Positions 1 to 11,904 of a DNA stretch of 64,000 bases are shown here, one piece after another (positions within the stretch are counted from its first letter, which is position 1; each line of letters opens with the position of its first letter). Under the pieces are notes generated by a model. The model ran no database searches and was not told the DNA's origin. It saw only the letters and a list, made by a program, of their open reading frames with translations. The DNA comes from Exophiala sp. HKRS030 (Eukaryota > Ascomycota > Eurotiomycetes > Chaetothyriales > Herpotrichiellaceae): the NCBI GenBank assembly GCA_023897205.1, contig JAHWDD010000004.1, positions 124,001 to 188,000 of the forward strand. Reading direction: 5' to 3'. Both the position numbers and the translations under genes were made by a program.

Positions 1-1
1 G

Positions 2-265
2 GGCGGGTTGGCGCCTGTGAAGGACTTTAATCCCATGATCCAGATGGACAGTGGTGTGCATTTCAGTCTGTTCCATAGCAAGAATCTTGGGAGTGCCGAG
101 TTCCCTATGAGTGGGATTCCGCTGCAGGACATCGCGGACAAGATTGAGAGAGGGGAGTGGAATGCGAAGCCAAGCCACGTCTTTGAGGTCAATAATATCG
201 TAGATGCTCATGCCCTGTTAGAGAGCCATGACGCGGGTGGAAAAATTGTCATTGTGAGATCTTGA
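2..265 (+). CDS. C-terminal part of a medium-chain (MDR) zinc-type oxidoreductase, partial
   Basis: Only the last ~87 codons of this gene are in the window; the frame is open from base 2 and stops at 263-265. The tail resembles fungal medium-chain dehydrogenase/quinone-reductase proteins: a substrate-domain segment with PLQDIADKIERGEW, then a conserved ending with an AHALLESHDAGGKIVIV pattern, which is the last beta strand returning to the catalytic domain. The usual role is NAD(P)H-dependent reduction or oxidation of carbonyls, quinones or enoyl substrates in the cytosol. The catalytic and cofactor-binding parts lie upstream of the window, so the substrate and whether zinc is bound cannot be judged. 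There is no ATG near base 1; the protein certainly starts outside. Confidence 0.7.
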   Translation, partial: GGLAPVKDFNPMIQMDSGVHFSLFHSKNLGSAEFPMSGIPLQDIADKIERGEWNAKPSHVFEVNNIVDAHALLESHDAGGKIVIVRS

Positions 266-2152
266 ACATATACATACTTAGGTATTGTGAGGAGCAAAAC
301 TGCAAAAACTCGGTATAAGTAAGCCGAGTGTTACGATTCGTTCCCGTAAGGTTACTAGTCGCCAAGGGTTCTCCTTAGAAGAGGGTAGTATTACAGAGTA
401 GTCTTCGAGAGATATAGTATAGAACGAGGTGTCGTGTATAAACGAACTATCTGTATCCTAAAACATAGGGGTAGGATAATAAACTAAGTTAACTACGTTT
501 CTTCCTCTCCCTAGAGGGAACGGTATCTATATAGTAGTAAGCGTCTCTCTGTATAATATCTTAGCTTAATATATTAATATATTACTATATCGCTAAAGCC
601 TTATTCCGGTACCCTAGTATTTATACTAAATTATCGAGCTACCTTCTCCTTCTAGCTAGTATAACTAATTAGTTATAAGAGATTCTGTAGATTAGGCTAT
701 AGGTCTCCTACCTGAAGGGCGTTGATCTGATCAATGCTCCATCTGTCACCCTCCTAAAGGACCATTGGAACTTCTGCGATTCGAGAAATTCCCTGCAGCT
801 CATCTTCGCTCTGTACTGATTCCTTGTCGACTATCACCTCCTCATACTCCAGCTTGGCTGTTTGTGATCTTAGATCAACTTCCTAGGTGACTGATGAGTT
901 GACGACACGCCGTGTTGTAAGGCTTCTCACTATTTCCAACAACTCACTGTCCTAGTAACTGGGTCTCCGCTTCTTGCGGGACTCTGGTCGGTGGTCCCCG
1001 TTTCTCCATGCTGTGACATTCGGGTTCAGTTCTTCCATGCTAGACTTAGCCGATGGCGTCCCATACAGACTCCACGAACGGCTTCTACATGTGGCTATTC
1101 TTGACAACGATCGACGAAAAACTTAAGGCAAAGAACAACTCTTAGAACTTTACTTAACGTTACAATTACTCTGAATCCCTGATAATTCTATCCTGTCGCT
1201 GCCGCCAATGGTTCTTCCTGTCTCGAGAGATTGGAACTCCTGACCTGGAGTGGTGACTACAAACTAGCTGTCCTGCTGCACACCTCGCTTGCAGAGCGAA
1301 GGAGGAGTTGAACAAATCAGAGACGCCACGGATCGTGACGGCCCCATGCTGGTGCCACGAGTCCTTCTACCCGCATCGGACAATCCCCAGCATTTTTGGA
1401 TTGCCCCAGGTTCACAGCATGGGTGGCTCCGCTTGCCCACACTTGCGGGGAAGAAGGACCCTCACCAATGAATCCAAGAATCATGATTGACTTGGCTATC
1501 AAATGATACTCTATCGACTTCGCACGACCTCGTATCCCTAGCATTGTCCTAGACTTCAAGGTACCATTCTTCCTTAGCTCCACACTCTGTGAATGCTCCA
1601 CCTCCACATTTCACAAGGTCAATGGCAATCATGTGCATGGCCGGTCGAGGGTATTGTATGGCTGCATAAAACTGACATCCACGAATCTGTCATCACTTTT
1701 GCGGGGTTGTGTTCTCCTCGACAGGCTCTCACCCCCCTGGCGATCGATCCTTCAGGTCAAGCTGGAGCTACGACACTCGATCATTGGTGGGAGATCGTGC
1801 ACATCCTCAGACTGAAATTAGTCGACCTTGGGGCATTATGCCACTGGACACCAAGATCGGACGAGCGCCGCTTTCGAGAAACTTTGAGGGATTGCAAAGC
1901 TCGGCAGTTGACCGGTCATTTGGGTATGCATCTGAAGACACGGTAAGAAGGGGCTCCTCTGCACAGGATTGTGCCAGCCCCACGATTGGCATGAGACTGC
2001 TGGAAAAGCAATGCTTCGAGCAGGGTCAGTGGGAATAAGAACTGGAAGGCTGGCCCGGAATCCGTGGTGGTAGCAGTGTCTCATCTGCATTTACTTCTCC
2101 TATTTCGCAAATCTGTTGCGACGAGAAAGTCCATCTTCATCCATCAATAACC
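266..2152. other. Gene-free stretch with AT-rich, transposon-like first part
   Basis: Bases ~270-720 are strongly AT-rich, with many TATA/TAGTA steps and no usable reading frame; this is the texture of a mutated (RIP-like) repeat. A TGTTACG... start at ~328 resembles the 5' edge of some fungal LTRs, but no matching far end or target duplication was found. From ~720 to 2150 the composition becomes normal; the ORFs there are short (up to 117 codons), overlap on both strands and match no family I recognise. Confidence 0.4.
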
Positions 2153-3279
2153 ATGGCGTCCGATACCCAAAGAACGCATTCATCCGAGGACATCATCACA
2201 GAGAAGCCCAGTCTCACACACACGGTTTCTGCGGGCGCGATCAGCATAAGTCCTGAGCTATTTGAGAAGGTTGGTTCGGGTCAACACACTCTAGGAGCTG
2301 TCGCCGCTGACACAGGAGTTCCATAGCTCTATCTTACTCCAAAGGTTCCTCATGCCGGCGATAATATCAAACGATTTGCCAATCCGACACCATTGGGCTT
2401 TGTCGGGTAAGTCCTCTCCCATTTTCCTCGCTGATATAATCACCAGGTCTAACGACAACAGCTTCGTCATCTCCACCATGACCTTTGCCATCGTAATGAT
2501 GGGCTGGGGCGGCGCCAGCGGCCTCTCACCCGTTGTGTAAGCACCTCATCCCCACTCATTCTCAAACCGCTGGCTCTTCTGAGCGTCCGATCACTGACCA
2601 CTAATCTATTCAAACAGGGGCATGTTCTTCTTTGTCGGCCCGGTCCTCCTGATCCTCACCACCATCTTCGAATGGATCATGGGCAACTTCTTCCCCATGA
2701 TGGTGTGCGGCCTGTTCTCGGTCTTCTGGCTGTCCTTCGGCATGCTCCAGCTACCCACGTTGGGTCTGGCCGCACCGTACTCAGCAGACGGAACGGATGC
2801 TGCTAGCGGCGCCGCGTCAAAGGGCTTCAACGCCGTCATTGCTGTTTACCTTCTCGTCTGGGGCTTCGCGCTCTTCACGTTCTGGATCTTTACCCTCAAG
2901 ACCAATGTCATCTTTGCTCTGATCTTCTTATTCGTCACCATGGGTTCGTGGGTTTTGTCTGGTGCGTATTGGAAGGTCAGTACGGGTGACTATGACAGTG
3001 CACGAACGCTTCAGAAGGTTAGTTGTGACTTTTTTCTTTCAACCCTTCTCTCGTACTCTTATTCTAAGAATGGACTTGTTTTCATTGAGATTCTGTTACT
3101 AATATCCAAGTTAGACAGGTGGGGCTCTCCTCTTCATCGTGGGTTGCTTGGGCTGGTACATGACATTCGTGATGATGGCGGCCGAGATGAGACTTGCGAT
3201 CAATCTTCCCGTTGGCGATCTCAGTCGTTTCTGGCCAAGAACAGACGTGGAGATGGGAAGGGCCGAGAAGGAGGCGTGA
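2153..3279 (+). CDS. GPR1/FUN34/YaaH-family acetate (or ammonium) plasma-membrane transporter
   Basis: Five exons fit: 2153-2269, 2327-2406, 2462-2536, 2618-3017 and 3115-3279, giving 278 residues. Every intron has GT..AG ends and the joins give family-consistent protein. The protein has a hydrophilic N-terminus, the family signature NPTPLGFVG directly before the first membrane helix, and about six hydrophobic helices (FVISTMTFAIVMMGW, GMFFFVGPVLLILTTIFEW, GLFSVFWLSFGM, FNAVIAVYLLVWGFALFTFWI, NVIFALIFLFVTMGSW, ALLFIVGCLGWYMTFVMM). Fungal relatives (Ady2/Ato, AcpA) import acetate or export ammonium. The C-terminus ends in a short acidic-basic tail. No neighbouring acetate gene is seen. The last intron could end at 3114 or 3119; the first keeps the frame. 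Family assignment is firm; the exact solute is not shown by sequence. Confidence 0.88.
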
Positions 3280-4809
3280 GTTTGATACTCATTCATGATT
3301 CAAATTCATTCAAGAAATACCTCAAAGTGTCCGTGCCGAGCAGATTGAAGAATTAATGGTTGATGACGGACAAAAGTGTATACGCAAATGCTTGCAGCAC
3401 TCGCACGATACCCTTATTTTAATTAATGTCGAGCAGTCTACATATGCTCCTCTAATTCCACCCGATCACAATGATTCGTGAAGAATTCTGGTATGTCCTT
3501 CCGCATAGTGGTACGGAGAACGACTCTTCCTTCATCAATTCTGCATTTGTTGATGGCAGTTCCTACGCCTTGAGCTGGTCCTCCTTTGTATCTATTCATG
3601 ATTTTACAGAAGATTCCACATCCCACATCCCACCACGTTCTTGATTTATTTTGGCCGCAGGAATGACTCAGTATGCAGCCTCATTTGATACGCTATTGTC
3701 AATATTCCCTCTCTGTGTCCTCAGTTACCTCCCATTGTCACATCCAATGTCTTGTTCTAGCTTTCCTAATGAGACTTCATGCTGCTCCGATGGTCAATCT
3801 GGTAACCTTTTGCAACCAGTACAGCGTTTATGTCGCTCTCGCAGCCACCAGCAGAGAATTCACGGTAATAATGATTAGTTCCGCGATCGCTCAGGGACCC
3901 TGTACCTGATACTTGACGGAAGCTGGAGATGGATAGAACTGATGGTCCAACGACCCACGTCAAGAGGGCCACACGAATCTGAGAAGCCATGGGATAGTTA
4001 GTACGAAGAGAACTTAGGTCTCATGTTGTCTCATAGATTGTGTCAGTACCGGAGGTATGGTGGGATGAATGAGAAGAATTCAGCGAAAAAACACACTGGG
4101 GTGAGCGAGCCCCAAGACATGGGGACATATACCAGTCAAAACGCAGTCACCATAATGGGAATCAATTGCTAGCATGTCAGGGGTGATTGAATCATAACTT
4201 GCAAGTTTGAAACAGGATCGTACAAGCGACTCAGGCACGGTGGATGTGAACGTTTTCAGGCCCTGTAATGTTCAGTGTCAGAGCGAGAGGAGGGCAACTG
4301 TCATAGCACTCGTTCATCAAGACTCAAAGAGAGCAAAGAGCTAAGACAGATAGATAATGGAAACGGTACATGAAGTAATCCTTTTGGGTACGGGAATCAA
4401 AAGGCGTGAACTTGGGTTGTCAAAGGATGACGGTTGGGTCCATGATCACCAGTATCCTTATCACATGTTCATTGATCTATTGTATAGGCGTCGTAACTGT
4501 GACAAGCTGGCACAACCGTTGCTGAGTTGATGGTTTGGAGGACAAGGTTGCGGGTAGAGTGGAGGCTGACGAACAACAGGAGCAAGCTTCGTGATCAGAA
4601 TTGTCTTTTATCCATTTGCAATGCAATGCCCATATTTAAGGACGATCTCGACCTCCGCCAGATTCTGAATCTGATGGGAATCGTTGGATCAGGCTAACCT
4701 TTCGCCTCATAAGCGCAGTAGGTGCCGCCACATCTCTGGACTGAACCTTTGCAACCATCGAAATCGAAACACCACGAACCATTCCAGATGAATACATCGG
4801 GCGAGTTGT
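3280..4809. other. Intergenic, nothing recognised
   Basis: Spacer between the transporter stop and the convergent RPS18 stop. ORFs of 60-80 codons occur on both strands (for example minus 3438-3626) without recognisable domains or plausible splice partners. The final ~130 bases before 4810 probably include the RPS18 3' UTR. Confidence 0.4.
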
Positions 4810-5513
4810 TTAACCCTTCTTCTTGCTGACACCAACAGTTCGGCCACGTCGTCCAGTGGTCTTTGAGTGTTGACCTCTGACACGGAGACCCCAGTAGTGT
4901 CGCAGACCACGATGGGCACGGATCTTCTTCAGGCGCTCCAAATCCTCACGGAGTTTGCTTTCCATACCGTTGGCCAATACCTGGTAGTTCTTGCCATCGA
5001 CGATATCACGCTGTCTGTTCAGGAACCACTCTGGGATTTTGTACTGTGTAGGATTTTGAATGATGGTGACGATTCTTTCGAGTTCTTCGGATGTGATTTC
5101 ACCGGCACTGCATGCCACCGTTAGTTTCCCGATTGCCTACATTGCGTATTGTTTCTGGTGCCATACCGCTTGTTCAAATCGACATCGGCCTTTTTGCAAA
5201 CCAAGTTGGAGTAGCGGCGACCGACACCCTTGATTCGGGTCAAGGCGTACATAATCTTCTGCTTGCCATCGACGTTGGTGTTGAGGAGACGGAGAATGAA
5301 CTGGACTAGAGGAAGATAAGTATTACATCCGCAAGGATAGAATCGAGGGTTTCGTACAGTTCGACTTCTCTCCGCTGACGAGAGCTGTAAGTGAAAAGTT
5401 AGCGATCTTCAATCTTCAATCAATACGCGCAGAATGCCAGTCTCGCTCATGTCCCAATAAACGGCACTCTAGAGAAACGGTCTTCTTGGTTGATTCGGTG
5501 TGTACTTACACAT
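4810..5513 (-). CDS. RPS18: 40S ribosomal protein S18 (uS13)
   Basis: This is the small-subunit protein uS13, which sits in the 40S head and contacts the P-site tRNA and the B1 bridges. Four exons fit on the minus strand: 5510-5513, 5358-5384, 5167-5305 and 4810-5107, giving 155 residues, the usual fungal length. The first coding exon is only ATG plus T, with the donor GTAAGTAC immediately after; the join gives [11 protein letters not shown]. Conserved blocks follow: [20 protein letters not shown], the helix-turn [23 protein letters not shown], and the basic C-terminal tail [24 protein letters not shown]. The 4-nt exon explains why a simple ORF scan misses the true N-terminus. Intron-dense starts are common in fungal ribosomal protein genes. 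Confidence 0.95.
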
Positions 5514-6310
5514 GATGGGCAAGTCTCTCTTTGTTGAATTGGTTGGCGATGAGTGGTGTGGTGTTCAAGAGTCTCGATCAAAGATCCCAAAAAGTGCGCA
5601 GGAGTTTCAAGTCGCAATTGTGGGAGTAAAAAGGTAACTAGTCTCTTATTGGCATAGCTCAGACACAAATATCTTGGCTTTTTGACAAATTCTTACGGTG
5701 AAGCGGTACAGCACGCTTGCGCCTACGGTCACGTATGCGGCTCAGGACTGAGAATCTTGAGCACGTGCCCGAGCGTGCCCGAGCCAACTCTCAATGGAGC
5801 CACGTGAGCTCCGCCACCATTGCCCCAGCGTCCAGCCTCCGAGTGACTCAAAGACTGTCACATGATCGGTTTCTGCCAACAATCTTGATGTCACTATGGC
5901 ACCTAAAACTCCACCTTCGCCTCACTGGCGATAAGCCTCTGACTAGGCTCCGTGGCCTTTGAGGACAACCCCCAACTGAAACTCGCAACACCAGTCGTTG
6001 TCCCGACAGCGGATAGCTGGGTTTCCAGGCACCTCGATTACGGAGGCCCCAATCCACTACTTATTGCTATCTCAGGAACCGGGTACCTCGAAACCACCTC
6101 AACCCTTCTCTCTTCCATTGCCTTACTGTCTCCTTTCCATTACTTATCATTGTTCGCTCTTGTGTCTCGCGGCCTCATTCTCAGCTTGAAGCTGATTCCG
6201 CTCTGGTGAACTTGTTGCAATATAGCCTTTTGGGACAAGTTGATCGATAACACTGCTGCCTTGACTGGTTGAGCAGTGCGTTCTCCATACGAACCTCGAA
6301 TTACTTCGAC
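5514..6310. other. Divergent promoter region between RPS18 and carboxypeptidase Y
   Basis: The two genes are transcribed away from each other across ~800 bases. Small ORFs (5717-5962, 5952-6209) carry no recognised domain. A direct repeat, gcccgagcgtgcccgagcc, sits near 5767-5786. CT-rich tracts near 6100-6140 are typical of fungal upstream sequence. No experimentally known site can be named from sequence alone. Confidence 0.4.
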
Positions 6311-7950
6311 ATGAGGACTCTATCAACCGTTCTCTTGGCCGGAGTGGCTTCCGCCGCTATCGCGCCCCAGCAACAGCCTCTTCAATTCCCCAAATCGTTC
6401 CCCACCGAAGCCAAAAATGCCATTGACAGGCAGATGCATAACCTGAAAGATGCTCTCAAAGGTTTGACAGCCGAAGCCGCAGCCATCTGGGACGAGGTCG
6501 CCATGCTCTATCCAGAGGATATGTCGGCTGCTAGCTTTTTCTCCGCCCCAAGAAGCATAACCGACGACCTGATCATGAGTGGGATCACATCATGCGTGGT
6601 GCCGATATCCAGAATGTTTGGGTGGAAAATGCCAATGGCGAAAAAGAACGAAATATCGATGGCAAGCTAGATACCTATGATCTCCGTGTCAAGTCAGTCG
6701 ATCCCAGTGCTTTGGGCGTTGATCCTGGTGTCAAACAATACTCTGGTTATCTTGATGATAATGAGAACGACAAGCATTTGTTTTACTGGTTCTTCGAGTC
6801 GAGGAATGATCCCAAGAACGACCCCGTGGTGCTTTGGCTCAACGGTGGTCCCGGTTGCTCGTCTCTGACAGGGCTCTTCCTTGAGCTAGGCCCCAGCCGC
6901 ATCAATGAGAAGCTTGAATTGGTCTTCAACCCATACTCGTGGAATGCCAACACCAGCGTCATCTTCTTGGATCAGCCCGTCAATGTCGGCTACTCCTACT
7001 CCAGCTCTAGTGTCTCCAACACAATCGCTGCTGGAAAGGATGTGTACGCTCTGCTTACCTTGTTCTTTGAGCAATTCCCCGAATATGCTCATCAGGACTT
7101 CCACATTGCAGGTGAATCTTATGCTGGACATTATATCCCAGTCTTTGCTTCCGAGATCTCCTCTCACAAGAAGACAAACATCAACCTCAAATCGATCTTG
7201 ATTGGCAATGGCCTAACTGATGGTCTCACCCAATACGAGTATTACCGACCCATGGCCTGTGGTGACGGTGGCTGGCCCGCCGTCCTTGACAAGCAATCCT
7301 GCCAGGCAATGGATAACGCTCTTCCTCGTTGTCAGTCATTGATCCAGAACTGTTATGACAGTGAGAGTGTTTGGTCATGTGTCCCGGCAAGCATCTACTG
7401 CAACAATGCACTACTCGCCCCTTACCAACGAACCGGACAAAACGTTTATGATGTCCGTGGAAAATGCAAGGACAGCAGCAATCTTTGCTATCCCGAACTT
7501 GGATGGATCAGCAAGTGGTTGAACAGAAAGGATGTCATGAAAGCCCTCGGTGTTGAGGTTGATGGTTACGATTCATGCAATTTCGACATCAACCGAAACT
7601 TCCTGTTCCAAGGTGATTGGATGCAACCCTTCCACCGCTTGATCCCAGGCCTCATCGAGAAGTTCCCGGTCTTGATTTATGCTGGTGATGCGGACTTCAT
7701 CTGCAACTGGCTCGGCAACAAGGCATGGACGGAGGCGCTCGAATATCCCGAGCACAAGCAATACAAGGCTGCCGAGACCAAAGATCTCCGTCTTGATGGA
7801 ACAAAGGATGGCAGAAAGATCGGAGACGTCAAGTCATATGGCAACTTCACGTTCATGAGAATCCATGCAGGAGGTCACATGGTTCCTCTTGATCAACCAG
7901 AGGCTAGTCTAGAGTTTTTCAACAGATGGCTTGCAAAGGAATGGTTCTAG
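6311..7950 (+). CDS. cpyA: Vacuolar serine carboxypeptidase Y, with an apparent one-base frameshift
   Basis: Serine carboxypeptidase of the vacuole (peptidase family S10), which removes C-terminal residues. It starts at 6311 with a signal peptide ([18 protein letters not shown]), followed by a propeptide. The catalytic set is visible: Ser in GESYAGHY (~residue 270), Asp in [11 protein letters not shown] (~460) and His in [13 protein letters not shown] (~523); the oxyanion/substrate motif NGGPGCSSL is also intact. The first frame is good up to ...ASFFSAP at ~6546 and the next frame takes over with [13 protein letters not shown], both conserved in CPY. The break falls on the CCCC run at 6546-6549; one extra C rejoins them and gives 546 residues, a normal CPY length. 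No intron can explain it because conserved sequence continues on both sides. Most likely an assembly error; a recent null allele is the alternative. Confidence 0.9.
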
Positions 7951-9644
7951 GTCGGACATGGCTCGTGGCGGGTTTGTAAGAGTTGAACAAAGTTGATTCT
8001 CGGTCTCGAGGTGTAACATTGATACATGCATACCAGACTGATCAAAAGGCTTTTGTGGATACTCTCTTTACTCTGGATGGAAATTGTGCGCCCTCATCAG
8101 CATGAGTCGGCGGTTATTTTGTGCTTGGATAGTGTTGTCTGGAGGGGCTTCCATGCTATCTTGCCAAACTATCGAAGTTGTTATCAATCAATAGGAGCAG
8201 TACATGTGTCCAGATTCTTTTGTTCCGTGATACCCGAGTGTGCAATCCTTGCATCTGTGCTCGGACAAGGTGTTGAGCTGAAATGTTTTCGTTCATGTGC
8301 CATGGAAACATGGCCACTGTAGGGGAGCTCCGAGCTTTGAGTCACTTAACCGACAGCATGGCCTAATTTTCCGGGCGGCACGGTCGTGCAGGTGGCATTA
8401 AAACTAATTGAATGAATGCACGGTGAAAGGCAGCTATCACCACCACAGCGCTTGTGTGCATTACTCCGTAGAATGGTCGAGGGCTCCAGGCCTTCAGGGC
8501 AAACGGTGAGCCTATTCTTAGACTGCATCTCCACCTGATATGATTGGACGACCTGGAGGTCAAAAGCCAAGAAGTCGATAGTGTCGTCCTCGTCACACCA
8601 ATCATCACTCGCATAAGCGCCGAGCTCTAATCTTGGCGTCCAATACACTTCTCTGACCTCTTGCCTTCCGAGGATCGCCAGTCGTGCCTGCCACTGGCCA
8701 ACTGGCTATTCTGGGTCGTTGGTCACTTCAACGTCACCTCCACCATCTTCTTCGCCCACTCACATCCCACTCGACTCTCTACGCGCCGACACTGTCGAAC
8801 CAATCCACACAATCCACCTATCTGCTTCCTGCATGCTTCAATGCTGCAGAACATGATCACACAGTCTACGCAGTCTGTCTGTGGCCAACACGTTGCCCGG
8901 CCCGCACACCATGTTTCTCTGGCTTGCTGCAACCAGTCGGTCATGCACCTCGACGGCCATTCTACTGACCTCTCCGCCAATTTCGCATATCTAAATATTG
9001 CCATCCCCTTCTCGCTTTGATCTCGACTCTTTCCTTTCTTCACACAAGCAAGCCTTGTTAATTTTGGTCGCGCGGTAGAGAGCTATTCTTGAAACTTCTT
9101 TTTTCGTCTTCATCTGCAAAGATAGTGTCCGGTACACTATTGATTATTATCCTACGACAATCATCAACTCATAATATCAATACCTTAATCAACCCATCCC
9201 GTCTTTGTGGCATTATTCTGAGCTGTGCTCGTGGTAATTGTTGCAATCCGACCATATTTCTTTGCAGAATCAGCCTTTTGTCATATCAAGAAGTTTTATA
9301 CAACCTCTTCCAAAGATACCTCATCGTTGCCGGTCAACGATTGTTCTCTCTGGAAACTAATAGCTCACTGCCCGCACGTCTGACTTGCTGTGCTCACTCG
9401 ACCTTACACATTTGCTGTCATCGAGATTGCCGGTCAATCTCAACAATCACATCATCAGCATCTTCAAATTAATTTCTCTAATCTCAACGACCAACTTACG
9501 ACCAGCAGCTCTTCAGCTTGCCTAATTCATACGATACCAAGTCTCTACGACATCATTTCTATTTGCTCGATCTGATTTGATCTACTGAACCAAAACACCA
9601 AATTCACGCCAACCATCAAAAGATATCCATCCAAACAAGTCAAT
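7951..9644. other. Spacer and probable long 5' leader of the CBM48 gene
   Basis: No gene recognised. ORFs at 8346-8648 (minus), 8661-9020 and 9089-9472 (plus) overlap on opposite strands and lack domains. One exact copy of the dispersed 9-mer TACTCCGTA lies at 8462-8470. From ~9000 to 9640 the plus strand is rich in TC and CAA tracts, as in long fungal 5' UTRs. Confidence 0.4.
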
Positions 9645-10543
9645 ATGTCTAGCCCTGCAGTCCAACTCTCATTCACTCTCCGCACCTCTCCCAATGTCCG
9701 AACTGTCCATCTCCTTGGCTCATGGGATAACTACAAGTCTCAACTCCCATTGTCTGTTGCAAAGGATGCCTCCGCCAAACCCGGCAGCTGGAAGGGAACT
9801 TTCCGCTTCCAAGGTTCCAACGCCCTCAAGCTCGGCAGCAGATACTGGTATTACTATATCGTTGATGGCTACCACGTCTCCCACGATCCCGCCAAGGAAT
9901 TCGTCACCGAGAAGACCACCGGCCGCAAGTTGAACGTCATTGATGTTCCAGGAGGTGACAAGGTTGCCGCTTCCAAGGCCACCCGCCCAACCATCGACAC
10001 CTCTGGTCACCGACACTCTCGAGAAGTCCCAGTCGGTCGTGCCCTCAGCCCAACCAGGATCCAGCACCCAATGCCCACCAAGGCTTATGCCAGCCGACAA
10101 CTCCGTGAAGCTGATTACGAGACTTCCCCAGTCGATGATTTGGAAGAGCGCTTTGCCAACTACCGCATCAGCCCAAGCCAAAAGTCTGCATCCCCATCCG
10201 AGATGTCCGACGACAGCTCCAGCTCTGGTACAGCATTCAGCCGATCCTCCCCTCAAGCTTGTCAAGCGTCTCAGACCGATCATGCCGATGTGAACGATAC
10301 GGCGTGACCAAGTCTGGACAACGCGTCAAGCTCGACTGTGGTGGCAAGCGTTGCGGTTCCTGGTCTCCCAGCTCCAGCGAGTGTGACAGCAGTGACAGCG
10401 ACAGCTCATCGGAAGATGAGCGTGCCTATCACAGCCGCATCAAGCGTGAGGCTGAGAGAAAGCCCGCCTCCAAGACTTCCTCTGCCAAGTCAAGACCCGA
10501 GGAACACCGACGCACTGTCGTTGTCGAGAGACGACGTCGCTGA
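9645..10543 (+). CDS. CBM48 / AMPK1 glycogen-binding-domain protein, with an apparent one-base frameshift
   Basis: The first ~90 residues form an E-set glycogen-binding fold as in AMPK beta and related fungal proteins: FTLRTSPNVRTVHLLGSWDNY, then WKGTFRF, and RYWYYYIVDGYHVSHDPAKEF with the aromatic residues that typically stack on glucan. The rest is low-complexity (Ser/Asp/Glu), likely disordered, with a conserved-looking CRCERYGVTKSGQRVKLDCGGKRCG segment and a basic tail. The frame used from 9645 runs into unrelated sequence after ...GTAFS, while the next frame carries the Cys-rich block. The break is at CC 10241-10242; one added C gives FSPILPSSLSS and 299 codons plus stop. Function is probably glycogen or starch association or kinase-complex scaffolding; no catalytic domain is present. 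Confidence 0.72.
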
Positions 10544-11904
10544 GTGAGGAACGTCTTGCTCTGTCATTCCTGGGAATAGGTCATTGTTTTTTGAAGTCCA
10601 TTGCGGACTAGTCTATCATTCAAAGTACCATTTTGGTTGTCTTTTCTTTTTGTCATTGGCGCCCACAAAAAAATGAAGACAATTTCCCATTCCGTGCCGA
10701 CGAAGGTCATGTGATGTATTGTATCAATACTCACTCCTTCTCGCACGCCTATAATGGGTGGTTTTCTGAAGTTCCACCACTGGAGACATCAGGAGCCATT
10801 CGTCAACCCCAGACATGATCCAGTCTGGGAAATCCCATGATCTCGACTGGAGGGCCGCGGCTTAGTGCCACCCTTCTCAGCCAAAGATCAAAACCAGTGT
10901 TGGCATGATCGTCCATGACCTTTTCGAGGCTTGGTACTTTCGACAATGTAACCGGTGATCTTGTGTTACTCGTGAAGAGAAAACACTCACTTCTAATGAA
11001 GCACCGAGTCTTGACATGGCGAACTACCTCCAGCACCGACAAGATTCCACCGGCAAGGGAAGGATGTGGTCGCTGCCCGAAAGGGTGAGCATGTGGAGGA
11101 GCATTCTGACGGAAAAGGTCAATCAGCCGTCACTGTTCCCTTACAGTCATTAAAATGCATACATGGACTTATGATCCAGTCAAATAGTCATAGATAGATA
11201 CTTAGGCCTCTAAGTACCTACTGAGTACTTTCCGCACTGTTCTGTGCAGTACTGCCAAATACATGACCACCACAAGCGGGTCCATGCCATGCAACCGTAT
11301 TCTTCCAACCCTTCTCCTTCTAACCTCTCACTTCCCTGCCGTTCATGTAATCCTCTCGACCTCTGCCCAGAAATCCAGTGAGTGCACCATGTCAAGGTCG
11401 TCGCGACCGTCAGCTTTCATCCGGGATTGGTCAAGAAACCTAGGTTGATTGGTTTTGAAATCCATTTGCTCAATTCCGTGACTGACGCTCACTCACGCCA
11501 AGGCAAATCTCTCTCCCGCTCTCGGTCTCTTCCCAGACATTATCTCCCGTGCAGACCATGTGTTAGCTACTTAGGTAGATGAGTCCAGTGGAAGACAAAC
11601 AACATATATATATGTCCTGGCGATCCACACAGAGAGAGACATATCCTCCTGAGAAAGTAAAATCTCTAGGGTTCGGGGTCGTTTTTGTCCCTTTGAGATC
11701 TAAAATCTGAACCTGAATCCGAATCTGTTACACTGCGTCGGTGCGGACGACTGTGGGCATTCAAAGTCCACCGCGCTCTCTCGGAGTCATGAGCCGTGGG
11801 TATATAGGTTCATGCGTAACATCGTTCCGCGCCTGACGGATTTTATCCTCGCCTGCCTTCTGGTGGCTGGGAGTGCTCTGACTTGGTTAGCTTGGAAGTC
11901 GCTG
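10544..11904. other. Intergenic, nothing recognised
   Basis: Spacer between convergent genes. ORFs of 60-80 codons at 10803-11042 (minus) and 11263-11582 (plus) show no domain. A short ATATATATAT stretch lies near 11604-11614. The 3' UTRs of both flanking genes must fall here. Confidence 0.35.

Noticed and set aside
325..725. Possible LTR beginning with TGTTACG
   Set aside because: No matching terminal end, target duplication or coding relic could be found.
1289..2090. Several ORFs of 60-117 codons between the AT-rich stretch and the acetate-type transporter
   Set aside because: They overlap on both strands, have no domain and no consistent exon structure.
8346..8648. Minus ORF with a PEGLEPSTILRSN-like peptide, considered as an RNA-gene translation artefact
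   Set aside because: No cloverleaf or rRNA-like structure could be built; no tRNA or rRNA gene is claimed anywhere in the window.
9720..10283. 187-codon minus-strand ORF opposite the CBM48 gene
   Set aside because: Antisense shadow of a supported coding region; no domain.
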